DNA from: Bradyrhizobium retamae
GTDB taxonomy: Bacteria > Pseudomonadota > Alphaproteobacteria > Rhizobiales > Xanthobacteraceae
Reading direction: 5' to 3'
Length of the DNA: 64,000 nucleotides
NCBI RefSeq assembly: GCF_001440415.1
Contig: NZ_LLYA01000155.1
Span: forward strand, 36,461 to 100,460
The notes under the pieces are model-generated. The model was given only the letters and a program-made list of their open reading frames with translations, was not told where the DNA came from and did not search any database. Shown here in pieces: positions 33,103 to 41,693 of the stretch. Position 1 is the first letter of the stretch. Every line of letters starts with the position of its first letter. The position numbers were made by a program, and so were the translations under genes.

Positions 33103-34542
33103 ATGAGCTTTTCGAGTGCAGGTTATCAGTTGCTGCCGGTATTGCCGGAGCTGGTGCTCGCCGTCGGCGCCATGGCGCTGTTGATGCTCGGCGCGTACCG
33201 CGGCGGCGAGGGGACCACGAAGATCGTCACGAGCCTCGCGGTCGTGCTGCTGGTCGTCACCGGCGTGCTGGAGCTGATGCTGCCGGCCGGTAAGCTCACG
33301 ACGTTCGGCGGCAGCTTCATTGTCGACGACTTTGCCCGCTTCCTGAAGATCCTTGCGATCATCGGCTCGGCGGTGACGCTGATCCTGTCGACGGAGTTTT
33401 TATCCGATCCGTCGCGGCGCATTTTCGAGTATTCGATCCTGGTGCTGCTCTCCACGCTCGGCATGATGGTGCTGATCTCGGCCGCCGACCTGATCATGCT
33501 CTATCTTGGGCTCGAGCTGATGTCGCTCGCGCTCTACGTGGTCGCGGCAAGCAACCGAGATAACGCCAAGTCCACCGAGGCCGGGCTGAAGTATTTCGTG
33601 CTCGGCGCGCTGTCCTCGGGCATGCTGCTCTACGGCGCTTCGCTGATCTACGGTTTCACCGGCACAGTCGATTTTGCGGGTATTGCGGCGGCGGTGAAGA
33701 CCGGCAGCGTCGGCATCGTGTTCGGCCTCGTGTTCCTGCTGGCCGGGCTCTGCTTCAAGGTATCCGCCGTGCCGTTCCACATGTGGACGCCTGACGTCTA
33801 TGAGGGCGCGCCGACGCCGGTCACGGCGTTCTTTGCCTCGGCGCCGAAGGTCGCAGCCCTTGCGGTGTTCACTCGCGTGACGTTGACCGCTTTCCCGGGC
33901 ATCGTGCCGCAATGGCAGCAGATCCTCGTGTTCGTCGCGATTGCCTCGATGGCGCTGGGTTCGTTCGCCGCGATCGGGCAGAAGAACATCAAGCGCTTGA
34001 TGGCCTATTCGTCGATCGGCCATATGGGGTTTGCGCTGGTCGGGCTTGCCTCGGGCACAGTGGAGGGCGCGCAGGGCGTGCTGGTCTACATCGCGATCTA
34101 TGTCGCGATGACGCTGGGCTCCTTCGCCGTCATCCTGACCATGAAGCGCAACGGGCAGGCGGTCGAGCAGATCAGCGATTTCGCAGGGCTGTCGCGCACC
34201 AACCCGATGCTGGCCTTCTTCTTCGCCATGCTGCTGTTCTCGTTGGCCGGCATTCCGCCGCTCGCGGGCTTCTTCGCCAAATGGTACGTCTTCGTGGCCG
34301 CGATCAAGGCGGGCCTGTTTACGCTCGCCGTCATCGGCGTTCTGACCAGCGTGGTGGGCGCGTTCTACTATCTCACCATCATCAAGCTGATGTATTTCGA
34401 CGAACCGGCCGGCCAGGTCGAACCGATGCGCATCGAACTGCGTACGGTGCTGGCGGTTGCCGGTATCTTCAACATCTTCTTCTTCGTCTATCCGGGGCCG
34501 CTGGTCAGCGTCGCCACGGCCGCGGCGAAGTCGCTGTTTTAG
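33103..34542 (+). CDS. nuoN: NADH-quinone oxidoreductase subunit N
   Basis: 479 residues, the ND2-type antiporter-like subunit and the last nuo gene. The conserved [15 protein letters not shown] (helix with the Glu), [28 protein letters not shown] (Lys helix) and [15 protein letters not shown] are present. It is followed by a 9-bp hairpin and then birA. Confidence 0.97.
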   Translation: MSFSSAGYQLLPVLPELVLAVGAMALLMLGAYRGGEGTTKIVTSLAVVLLVVTGVLELMLPAGKLTTFGGSFIVDDFARFLKILAIIGSAVTLILSTEFLSDPSRRIFEYSILVLLSTLGMMVLISAADLIMLYLGLELMSLALYVVAASNRDNAKSTEAGLKYFVLGALSSGMLLYGASLIYGFTGTVDFAGIAAAVKTGSVGIVFGLVFLLAGLCFKVSAVPFHMWTPDVYEGAPTPVTAFFASAPKVAALAVFTRVTLTAFPGIVPQWQQILVFVAIASMALGSFAAIGQKNIKRLMAYSSIGHMGFALVGLASGTVEGAQGVLVYIAIYVAMTLGSFAVILTMKRNGQAVEQISDFAGLSRTNPMLAFFFAMLLFSLAGIPPLAGFFAKWYVFVAAIKAGLFTLAVIGVLTSVVGAFYYLTIIKLMYFDEPAGQVEPMRIELRTVLAVAGIFNIFFFVYPGPLVSVATAAAKSLF

Positions 34543-34544
34543 CC

Positions 34545-34568
34545 GCATGATCCCGGAGAGGATCATGC
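34545..34568. repeat. Hairpin between nuoN and birA
   Basis: GCATGATCC (34545-34553) and GGATCATGC (34560-34568) are perfect inverted copies around the 6 nt loop CGGAGA, directly after the nuoN stop. There is no T-run, so it is more likely an mRNA 3'-stabilising or intergenic repeat structure than a full terminator. birA begins 14 nt later. Confidence 0.6.
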
Positions 34569-34581
34569 GCAGAAATTGGAA

Positions 34582-35388
34582 ATGACCTTCTCGCTCGGTC
34601 TCAAAGCCACATCGGCGGGCTACCGCCTCGCCGCCTACGACCAGGTCGGGTCGACCAATGTCGAGGCGATGGCGCGGGCGCGTGACGGTGACCGCGGATC
34701 GATATGGTTCGTCACTTCGGAGCAGACGGCGGGACGGGGGCGGCGTCAGCGGGCCTGGATTGCGCCGCGCGGCAATCTCGCCAGTAGCGTGCTCGAGGTC
34801 CTTGAAGTTGCGCCTGCGACGGCTGCGACCTTGGGGTTCGCCGCGGGATTGGCCACCGCGGCCGCGCTGCAAAAGGTCAGTGTTGAAGCTGCGTTGCGCG
34901 CGGGATCGCAGGGCCTCAAATACGATCTCAAATGGCCAAATGATGTTCTCGTCGGAGGCAAGAAGCTGGTCGGGATATCGCTGGATGCCGAAGCCGTGGG
35001 TAATCATCTGGCCGTTGTCGTCGGCATTGGCACTAACGTTGTGGGCGCGCCGGAGGGAACGCCTACGCCGGCGATTTCGCTTGCCGCACTCGGCGTACAG
35101 ATTGGCGCCGAGGAGCTGTTTTCGTCACTGTCGGACAGTTGGGTCGAATTTCTTGGTATCTGGGACAACGGCCGCGGCTTTGGTGAAATCCGAAGGCGCT
35201 GGCTCGATTGTGCGGCAGGGCTTGGGCAGGCGGTTGCGATAAAGTCCGCGGGCTCGACGATCGAAGGTACGTTCGACACCATCGATGAGCGGGGCTGCAT
35301 GATCGTCCGCACCTCAGCCGGCCAATTGGTGCCGATCACGGCGGGCGACGTCTATTTCGGCGCGGCAGCGTCGGTGGGAGCTGCCTGA
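34582..35388 (+). CDS. birA: Biotin--[acetyl-CoA-carboxylase] ligase
   Basis: 268 residues from ATG 34582; an upstream in-frame TTG at 34576 is possible. It attaches biotin to the carboxyl carrier protein of biotin enzymes. The biotinyl-AMP loop GRGRRQRAW (about residues 51-59) and the KWPNDVLVGGKKLVGI motif are intact, followed by the small C-terminal domain. There is no N-terminal helix-turn-helix, so it is a group I enzyme without repressor function. Its stop overlaps the next ATG (TGATG). Confidence 0.94.
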   Translation: MTFSLGLKATSAGYRLAAYDQVGSTNVEAMARARDGDRGSIWFVTSEQTAGRGRRQRAWIAPRGNLASSVLEVLEVAPATAATLGFAAGLATAAALQKVSVEAALRAGSQGLKYDLKWPNDVLVGGKKLVGISLDAEAVGNHLAVVVGIGTNVVGAPEGTPTPAISLAALGVQIGAEELFSSLSDSWVEFLGIWDNGRGFGEIRRRWLDCAAGLGQAVAIKSAGSTIEGTFDTIDERGCMIVRTSAGQLVPITAGDVYFGAAASVGAA

Positions 35389-37058
35389 TGGCGCGGCCGG
35401 ATGAACTGACCTTTGCGCCGCTTGGCGGTGTCGGCGAGATCGGCATGAACCTATCGATCTACGGGCTCGGCAACCGCCACCAGCGGTCCTGGCTCGCGGT
35501 CGATCTCGGCGTCTCCTTCGGCGACGAGGAGCATCTGCCGGGCATCGACCTGATCATGCCCGATATCCGTTTCCTGGAGAAAGAGCGCAACAACCTGATG
35601 GGCCTGGTGCTGACGCACGCCCATGAGGACCATTTCGGCGCAATCATCGACCTCTGGCCGAAGCTGCAATGCAAGGTCTATGCGACCAAATTCAGCGCTG
35701 CGCTGTTCGAGGCCAAATGCGCCGCCGAGCGTAACCCGCCGAAAATCCCGATGACGGTGGTGCCGTCGGGCGGCCGCATCGAGCTTGGGCCGTTCACCGT
35801 CGAGTTCATTCCGGTCGCGCATTCGATTCCCGAATCGCATGCGCTGGCGATCCACACTTCCGTCGGTACCGTCCTCCATACCGGCGACTGGAAGATCGAT
35901 CCGACGCCGATCATCGGTCTGCCGACCGACGAGCGCCGCCTGCGCGAGCTTGGCGATGAGGGCGTGCTGGCGCTGGTCGGCGATTCCACCAATGCGGTGC
36001 GGGACGGACGCTCGCCCTCGGAAACCGAGGTCGCGGCCACCATCAAGAAGCTGGTCGGCGCGGCCAAGGGCCGGGTCGCCGTCACCACCTTTGCTTCCAA
36101 CGTCGCGCGGATGAAAGCGGTGGCGGACGCTGCCAAGGCCGCCGACCGCGAGGTGGTCGTGGTCGGCCGCGCCATGGAGCGCATGGTGCAGGTCGCCCGC
36201 GAGACCGGCTATCTCGATGGCGTGCAGAATTTTCGCGGCGCCGACTATTACGGCCACTTCCCGCCGGACAAGGTGCTGGCGCTCTGCACCGGCAGCCAGG
36301 GCGAGCCGCGCGCCGCGCTGGCCCGCATCGCCAACAACGACCACCCGCAGGTGACGCTGAACAAGGGCGACAGCGTGATCTTTTCCTCGCGCACCATTCC
36401 CGGCAACGAGAAGGCGGTCGGCTCCATCATCAACGGGCTGATAGTTCAGGGCATCGAGGTCATCACCGACCGGAACGATCTCGTCCACGTCTCCGGCCAC
36501 CCGCGCCGCGACGAGCTGCGCGACATGATCTCATGGGTGCGCCCGCAGATACTGATCCCCGTCCATGGTGAGGCGCTGCATCTGTCGGAGCACGCCAAGC
36601 TTGCCCGCGCGGCGGGCGTGCCGAAGGTAATGACCTGCCGTAATGGCGATCTGATCAAGCTCGGGCCCGGCGAGCCCGGCATCATCGACGAATTGCCGTC
36701 GGGGCGGCTCTACAAGGACGGCGCGATCCTGGAGGATTCCAAATCCCGCGCGGTGGTCGAACGGCGCCGGATGGGCTTTGCCGGTTGCGCTTTCGTGGCG
36801 ATTGCCATGACCGACAAGGGCGAGTTGGTCGACGATCCCGAGGTTGATCTCGTCGGCATCCCCGAGAAGAACGTGGCCGGTGAGATTATCGACGAGATCG
36901 TGTTCGACGTGGTGGTTTCCACCGTGGAAGGCCTGCCGCGGGCGCGGCGGCGCGATGCGGACGCGACCGCGGAATCGGTGCGCCGCGCAGTGCGCGCGGT
37001 CATCGCCGAGAACTGGGGCAAGAAGCCGATTTGCCTCGTTCATGTTCTGATGGTTTGA
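35388..37058 (+). CDS. rnj: Ribonuclease J
   Basis: 556 residues. A metallo-beta-lactamase-fold endo/5'-exoribonuclease for mRNA turnover and rRNA maturation. The zinc site HAHEDH is at residues 77-82, followed by the beta-CASP features HTGDWKID, VGDSTNAV, SGHPRRDEL and VHGEALHL. It overlaps birA by one base, so both are translated together. Found after nuoN-birA in many Rhizobiales. Confidence 0.95.
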   Translation: MARPDELTFAPLGGVGEIGMNLSIYGLGNRHQRSWLAVDLGVSFGDEEHLPGIDLIMPDIRFLEKERNNLMGLVLTHAHEDHFGAIIDLWPKLQCKVYATKFSAALFEAKCAAERNPPKIPMTVVPSGGRIELGPFTVEFIPVAHSIPESHALAIHTSVGTVLHTGDWKIDPTPIIGLPTDERRLRELGDEGVLALVGDSTNAVRDGRSPSETEVAATIKKLVGAAKGRVAVTTFASNVARMKAVADAAKAADREVVVVGRAMERMVQVARETGYLDGVQNFRGADYYGHFPPDKVLALCTGSQGEPRAALARIANNDHPQVTLNKGDSVIFSSRTIPGNEKAVGSIINGLIVQGIEVITDRNDLVHVSGHPRRDELRDMISWVRPQILIPVHGEALHLSEHAKLARAAGVPKVMTCRNGDLIKLGPGEPGIIDELPSGRLYKDGAILEDSKSRAVVERRRMGFAGCAFVAIAMTDKGELVDDPEVDLVGIPEKNVAGEIIDEIVFDVVVSTVEGLPRARRRDADATAESVRRAVRAVIAENWGKKPICLVHVLMV

Positions 37059-37125
37059 GGTAAAAGATTTTGCGGGCGGACACTGGTCCTCGCGGGGAGC
37101 GCTAGAGGCAGGGAGTGGAGTAATC

Positions 37126-37530
37126 ATGCTGGGCCGGCTCAATCACGTCGCGATCGCGGTCAAGGATGCGGAAAAGGCCGCCAAAATCTACGGTGGCGCG
37201 TTCGGCGCGGAAATCTCCGGCGCGGTGCCGCTGCCGGAGCATGGCGTCATCACCGTGTTCGTGACGCTGCCCAACACCAAGATCGAGTTCATCCAGCCGC
37301 TTGGCGAGGCCTCGCCGATCGCCAAATTCGTCGAGCGCAATGCGGACGGCGGCATCCATCACATCTGCTACGAGGTGCCCGACATCGTCGCCGCGCGCGA
37401 CAGACTGATCAGCGAGGGCGCGCGCGTGCTGGGCGACGGCGAGCCGAAGATCGGCGCGCACGGCAAGCCAGTGCTATTTTTCCACCCGAAGGATTTCTCC
37501 GGCGCGCTCGTCGAGATCGAACAGGCTTGA
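37126..37530 (+). CDS. mce: Methylmalonyl-CoA epimerase
   Basis: 134 residues, vicinal-oxygen-chelate (glyoxalase-like) fold. It interconverts (S)- and (R)-methylmalonyl-CoA in propionate metabolism. Metal ligands fit the family: His near the start (LNHVAIAV), IEFIQPLGE, GGIHHICYEV and the C-terminal FSGALVEIEQ. The start ATG 37126 has GGGAGTGGAG upstream. The DUF1467 gene follows 6 nt later. Confidence 0.94.
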   Translation: MLGRLNHVAIAVKDAEKAAKIYGGAFGAEISGAVPLPEHGVITVFVTLPNTKIEFIQPLGEASPIAKFVERNADGGIHHICYEVPDIVAARDRLISEGARVLGDGEPKIGAHGKPVLFFHPKDFSGALVEIEQA

Positions 37531-37536
37531 ATATCG

Positions 37537-37812
37537 ATGGCTTACAGCATCTCCACCGCGCTTGCGATCTACTTCGTGCTGTGGTGGGTCGTTCTGTTCA
37601 CGACGCTGCCGTTCGGCGTCCGCAGCCAGCATGAGGACGGCGAGGGCGCGCCCGGCACCGATCCCGGTGCGCCGGTCATGGCGCGGATGGGCTGGAAGCT
37701 GATGTGGACCACGATTGTTTCGGGCGTGATCTTCGGCATCGGGATGTGGGCCTATCACCAGGGCTATCTGAATATCGAGCGGCTGTCGAAGCTGATGGGG
37801 CTGCCGTTCTGA
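37537..37812 (+). CDS. DUF1467 family small membrane protein
   Basis: 91 residues with two predicted transmembrane helices (ISTALAIYFVLWWVVLFTTLPF and MWTTIVSGVIFGIGMWAY) flanking a short acidic loop (RSQHEDGEGAPGTDPGAP). The pattern PFGVRSQ after helix one is characteristic of DUF1467. No function is established. Its place between mce and proS-type genes is conserved in many alphaproteobacteria; here the proS side is displaced by about 12.9 kb. Confidence 0.88.
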   Translation: MAYSISTALAIYFVLWWVVLFTTLPFGVRSQHEDGEGAPGTDPGAPVMARMGWKLMWTTIVSGVIFGIGMWAYHQGYLNIERLSKLMGLPF

Positions 37813-37833
37813 CACTTCGATCTGGCGGGAGAG

Positions 37834-38442
37834 ATGGCGTCGGAAGAGGCCGCAGGGATCATCGACCTGTACCAGCGCAAGGCCCAGGACTGGATCCAGA
37901 GCCGCGCGCACACCGGCCTGTTTGAAAAGCCCTGGCTCGACCGTTTCCGGGCACTGCTGCCGCCCGCCGGCCCGATCCTTGATCTCGGCTGCGGCTCCGC
38001 CGAACCGATGGCTGCATATCTGATCGGTCTCGGCCATCCCATAACTGGCGTGGATTCTTCTTCGGCCATGATCGCCGCCTGCCGGGAGCGTTTCCCGAAG
38101 CAGGAATGGATCGTCGCCGATATGCGCACACTTGCCTTGCGGCGGCAGTTCTCCGGCATCCTTGCGTGGGACAGTTTCTTTCACCTCTGCCACAACGATC
38201 AACGCCGGATGTTTCCGGTGTTTCGGGAGCACGCCGCGGCAAGCGCGGCGCTGATGTTCACCAGCGGTCCCGCGCATGGGGAGGCGATCGGGAGTCTTGG
38301 AGGCGAGCCGCTGTATCATGCAAGCCTCGACCCCGCCGAATATCGTTCATTGCTCGATCAGAATGGCTTTCGCGTGGTGTCGCGTGTCGTCGAGGACCCC
38401 GACTGCGGCGGCCATACCGTCTGGCTTGCGCAGCTCATTTGA
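37834..38442 (+). CDS. Class I SAM-dependent methyltransferase
   Basis: 202 residues. SAM-binding motif I ILDLGCGSAEPMAAYLIGLGHPITGVDSSSAMI, then VADMRTLALRRQFSGILAWDSFFHLCHNDQRRM, typical of the small Methyltransf_25/11 proteins. It starts 21 nt after DUF1467 and may share its transcript. No substrate is indicated. It marks the left edge of the accessory block inserted before proS. Confidence 0.87.
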   Translation: MASEEAAGIIDLYQRKAQDWIQSRAHTGLFEKPWLDRFRALLPPAGPILDLGCGSAEPMAAYLIGLGHPITGVDSSSAMIAACRERFPKQEWIVADMRTLALRRQFSGILAWDSFFHLCHNDQRRMFPVFREHAAASAALMFTSGPAHGEAIGSLGGEPLYHASLDPAEYRSLLDQNGFRVVSRVVEDPDCGGHTVWLAQLI

Positions 38443-38518
38443 GACGCTGGGTAAGCTGTGGGAGGTGAGAGACGCTGGCCGCCGACCGCACCTTGTGGCT
38501 ATGATCCGTTAAAGAAAG

Positions 38519-38586
38519 GCCGGCTAAAATTCCTGAAATGGGAGTGAACCGCAACTCCCGCGCCGGCATGGGGGGAGACCGGCATG
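38519..38586 (+). promoter_or_regulatory. Structured leader upstream of the methylthioribose kinase start
   Basis: GCCGGC at 38519-38524 can pair with GCCGGC at 38562-38567, enclosing a hairpin GGGAGT (38540-38545)/ACTCCC (38554-38559). A further CCGGC (38579-38583) precedes the ATG at 38584 and the ribosome-binding site GGGGGGA (38570-38576). The outer arm could therefore pair either with 38562-38567 or with the start region, a possible on/off arrangement. It does not match the SAM riboswitch consensus sequences I know. Tentative. Confidence 0.35.
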
Positions 38587-39891
38587 AGTTCACTTCGATC
38601 ACTGGCTGATCCGCGACAGGACGAATATCGAATTTTGCATGCAGCCGATCTGCGGGATTACCTCGCAGCACTTACCGAGGTCGCTGCCCGTCTTGGCGGC
38701 GCTCCGGCCTCGTGGTCCATCGGCGAGGTCGGTGACGGCAACCTCAATCTCGTCTTTATCGTCAAGGGAACGGCGGGCGGCGTCGCCGTCAAGCAGGCGC
38801 TGCCTTATGTGCGCCTCGTCGGCGAGAGCTGGCCGCTGCCGCTGTCGCGGTCGCATTACGAATACCTGGCGCTGACGCATCAGGCGCGGCTGGCGCCCGG
38901 TCTCGTGCCTGATGTGCTGCACCACAACGAGGCGCTGGCGCTTGTCATCATGGAGCTGCTCGAGCCGCATATCATCATGCGCAAGGGGCTGGTGGCGGGC
39001 ACCACTTATCCGCGGTTCGTCGAGGACATCACGACGTTTCTGGCGCGCACGCTGTTTCTTTCGTCTGACCTCGCGGTATCAGCCGCCGAGAAGAAAGAGG
39101 GGATCGCCGCGTTCGCCGGCAACCATGCGCTCTGCAAGATCACTGAGGACCTGATCTTCACCGATCCCTACCGTGTCGCCGAGCAGAACCGCTGGACGCA
39201 GCCTTGGCTCGATGCGACCGCGGCGGCCTTTCGCGAAGACCTCGACCTCCACGTCGCGATCTCGCGGCTGAAAGTGAAATTCCTGAACGCGCCGGAAGCC
39301 CTGATCCACGGCGACCTCCACACCGGATCGATCATGGTGACGGAAAACGAAACGAAGGTGATCGATCCCGAATTCGCGTTCTATGGCCCGATGGGCTTCG
39401 ATATCGGCGCGGTGATCGCCAATCTGCTGATGGCTTATCTGGCGTCCACCGGCCACGAGCGTTCGCCGAGCGAGCGCCGCGCATTCGAGGCGTGGGTGCT
39501 GGAGACGGTACAGGGTATCTGGACTGAGTTCTCCCGCAAGTTCCTGGAGCTGTGGCGAACGCAAGCCGCAGGGGATGCCTATCCGCGAACGCTGTTTTCC
39601 GGCGAGGCAGGCGCAGCGCGTCTGGAGGCCGAGCGGCAGGCCTACATGGTGCGGCTGTTCGAGGATACCGTCGGATTCGCGGCGGCAAAAATCATCCGCC
39701 GCATTCTGGGGCTTGCGCACAACATCGATTTCGAACTGATCGAAGACCCGAAGCGGCGGGCGATCTCCGAGGCGCGCAGCCTGCGGCTGGCGCGCGCCAT
39801 GATGGTGGACGTGGCCTCGTTCCCGACCATCGGTGCCGTGACCAAGGCAGCCCGGGAGGTCCGCGATTGGCAGCCGGATTTCGCCAGGTGA
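38584..39891 (+). CDS. mtnK: S-methyl-5-thioribose kinase
   Basis: 435 residues. It phosphorylates 5-methylthioribose in methionine salvage. It has the APH/choline-kinase fold: N-terminal VGDGNLNLVFIVKG, hinge IMELLEPHIIMRKGL, catalytic loop LIHGDLHTGSIMV and metal-binding DPEFAFYGPMGFDIG. The combination with GDGNLN and HTGSI is characteristic of MtnK. The other salvage genes (mtnA, mtnB and others) are not in this window. A structured leader precedes it and a hairpin follows. Confidence 0.9.
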   Translation: MSSLRSLADPRQDEYRILHAADLRDYLAALTEVAARLGGAPASWSIGEVGDGNLNLVFIVKGTAGGVAVKQALPYVRLVGESWPLPLSRSHYEYLALTHQARLAPGLVPDVLHHNEALALVIMELLEPHIIMRKGLVAGTTYPRFVEDITTFLARTLFLSSDLAVSAAEKKEGIAAFAGNHALCKITEDLIFTDPYRVAEQNRWTQPWLDATAAAFREDLDLHVAISRLKVKFLNAPEALIHGDLHTGSIMVTENETKVIDPEFAFYGPMGFDIGAVIANLLMAYLASTGHERSPSERRAFEAWVLETVQGIWTEFSRKFLELWRTQAAGDAYPRTLFSGEAGAARLEAERQAYMVRLFEDTVGFAAAKIIRRILGLAHNIDFELIEDPKRRAISEARSLRLARAMMVDVASFPTIGAVTKAAREVRDWQPDFAR

Positions 39892-39937
39892 GAGCCGTCC
39901 CGCCGGCGCACGGAGGGGCAATGTCCGCTTTAGGCGC

Positions 39938-39959
39938 AGATACCGGGAGTCCGGTATCT
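39938..39959. terminator. Hairpin downstream of mtnK
   Basis: AGATACCGG (39938-39946) and CCGGTATCT (39951-39959) form a perfect 9-bp stem with a GAGT loop, 47 nt past the mtnK stop, followed by GGTTCTTGCC. The T tract is weak, so termination is likely but not certain. Confidence 0.55.
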
Positions 39960-40147
39960 GGTTCTTGCCCTCGGGTTGACCTTAGCTTCGATAGTTCCAG
40001 AATTAACCGTCAGCGCGGACATCAAGGTTAAATAACAAGCTTACCCAAGCAATTCGGTTGCTCGCCTCAACGGGAGAGCTAACCGTCTAAGCCGCATTTC
40101 GAAAGATTTGTACTGTCTGCTCACATTTTCATTTAGGGAGCGCTGCC

Positions 40148-40627
40148 ATGGCACGTTCAACAAAACCGTCGATTTTAGGTACGCTCGATCTTGAACGCGA
40201 GATTGAAGAAGAATTTCGCAAGCTGCCGATTCACCAATCCCAACCGACTGATTTCGCGCCGCCTTCCGTACGCGCTCCGGATTTGGGGATGCCGGATTAT
40301 GTGGAGCATAGCGACGGGGCCACGGAGATCGGCAAGCTGTCAGCGGAAGCTGTCGTCCGCGAATATGAGGCCGCCGCGAAAGACATCGAAGCCCTGGGCG
40401 TCGAGCTCATTGAACAGGCCAGGCAATGCGAGGCCATGACTCGCGAGGCGCTCGCGGTGACCGAAGAACTGAAGGAGACTGCAGCGCGCTACCGCGCGGA
40501 GGCTAAACGTGTCTTCCTTCAAATCGAGAACTGTTCGCTGGTGACGGCAGAGGTACGCAAGATCTGCGAAGAAATGAAGGATAAGATAGCAGCTCCGGCC
40601 ATGGTCGAAACTCAAGCCGGGGAGTAA
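40148..40627 (+). CDS. Small coiled-coil protein of unknown function
   Basis: 159 residues. Soluble and highly charged, with a long helical region from about residue 60 to 150 rich in Ala, Glu, Arg and Leu, consistent with a coiled coil. The N-terminus (MARSTKPSILGTLDLEREIEE) and a Pro-rich stretch (QPTDFAPPSVRAPDLGMP) precede it. No signal peptide or membrane segment. I do not recognise the family or function. It is convergent with the ABC transporter genes, ending 18 nt before the permease stop. The region 39960-40147 shows no gene. Confidence 0.75.
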   Translation: MARSTKPSILGTLDLEREIEEEFRKLPIHQSQPTDFAPPSVRAPDLGMPDYVEHSDGATEIGKLSAEAVVREYEAAAKDIEALGVELIEQARQCEAMTREALAVTEELKETAARYRAEAKRVFLQIENCSLVTAEVRKICEEMKDKIAAPAMVETQAGE

Positions 40628-40645
40628 AGCGGGGGCCACCCGGAC

Positions 40646-41683
40646 CTATTCTGCCGTCCGTTCCCGCAATCGCTGCGCATAGACGTTGATCACCAGCGCC
40701 GCCAGCAGGATGAGGCCGCGGATCAGTATCTTCAGGAAGCTGTCGATGTTGACGTGGTCAAGCCCGTTGTTGAGCACGCCGAGCACGAACAGGCCGACGA
40801 TGGTGTTGCCGATGCCGCCGCGACCGCCAAAGAGACTGGTGCCGCCGACCACGACGGCGGCGATCGAATCCAGAAGATAGGTGTCGAACTCGTTCTGCTG
40901 CGCGCTGCCGAAATGCGCGACGCCGAGCATGCCGCCGATGCCGGCGCAGACCGCCGAGATCACCATGACGCTGCCGAGGATGAGCTTGACGTTGAGCCCG
41001 GAATATTCCGCCGCCTCGCGGTTTCCGCCGACCATGTAGACGTAGCGGCCGAAGCGGGTGTAGGTCAGCACCAGATGGCCGCCGAGCAGCATCAGCGCGG
41101 CCACGATCACGATCCAGGGAATCCCGCCGATCGACGTTGAACCAAGCGTCGTGACCAGCGGCGGCACCTTGTAGGCGATCTGCCCGCGCACCAACAGCGC
41201 CGAGATGCCGGCGGCGATCTGCATCATCGCCAGCGTCATGATGAAGGAGGGGATGCCGATCACGGTCAGGCCGAAGGCGTTAACGAGGCCGAGCAGGGCG
41301 CAAAGCGCCAGCGCCAAGAGGATCGCGGCCCATCCGGGCATCGGCACGTTGGCAATGTTGACGTAGGATTCCTGCAGCGTGAAATAGGCGACCGCAATGC
41401 CGGTGACGTTGGCGATCGCGGCGATCGAGAGGTCGATTTCGGCGCACAGGATCACGAAGGTGAGGCCGACGGCGATGATGCCGGTGACCGATATCTGGGT
41501 GAGGATGTTGCCAAGATTGTCCAGCGTCGCAAACGAGGGGCTGGCGGCGGCGAAGAAGCCGAACAGGCAGATCAGCGTCAGGAACGGCGCGATATTGCGC
41601 ATCTGGGAGCGCAGCATCACGGCGAGCCGGTGCGGGCGTTTGCGATCTGGAGCGGGGACTGTCACGCTTTCACCTGAAGTCAT
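40646..41683 (-). CDS. Sugar ABC transporter permease (ribose/xylose type)
   Basis: 345 residues from ATG 41683. A membrane permease of the RbsC/XylH family with about ten helices. The hallmark GLTFVILCAEIDLSIAAIANVTG (the E-I-D-L-S segment) and GGTSLFGGRGGIGNTIVG are present. The last gene of a three-gene importer operon on the minus strand, 10 nt after the ATPase. Substrate is probably a pentose or related sugar alcohol and cannot be specified. Confidence 0.92.
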   Translation of the reverse strand: MTSGESVTVPAPDRKRPHRLAVMLRSQMRNIAPFLTLICLFGFFAAASPSFATLDNLGNILTQISVTGIIAVGLTFVILCAEIDLSIAAIANVTGIAVAYFTLQESYVNIANVPMPGWAAILLALALCALLGLVNAFGLTVIGIPSFIMTLAMMQIAAGISALLVRGQIAYKVPPLVTTLGSTSIGGIPWIVIVAALMLLGGHLVLTYTRFGRYVYMVGGNREAAEYSGLNVKLILGSVMVISAVCAGIGGMLGVAHFGSAQQNEFDTYLLDSIAAVVVGGTSLFGGRGGIGNTIVGLFVLGVLNNGLDHVNIDSFLKILIRGLILLAALVINVYAQRLRERTAE

Positions 41684-41693
41684 GTCGGTCTCC

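Noticed and set aside
38443..38583. SAM-II or other known riboswitch in front of mtnK
   Set aside because: The conserved core sequences of known SAM classes are not present. Kept only as an unclassified structured leader.
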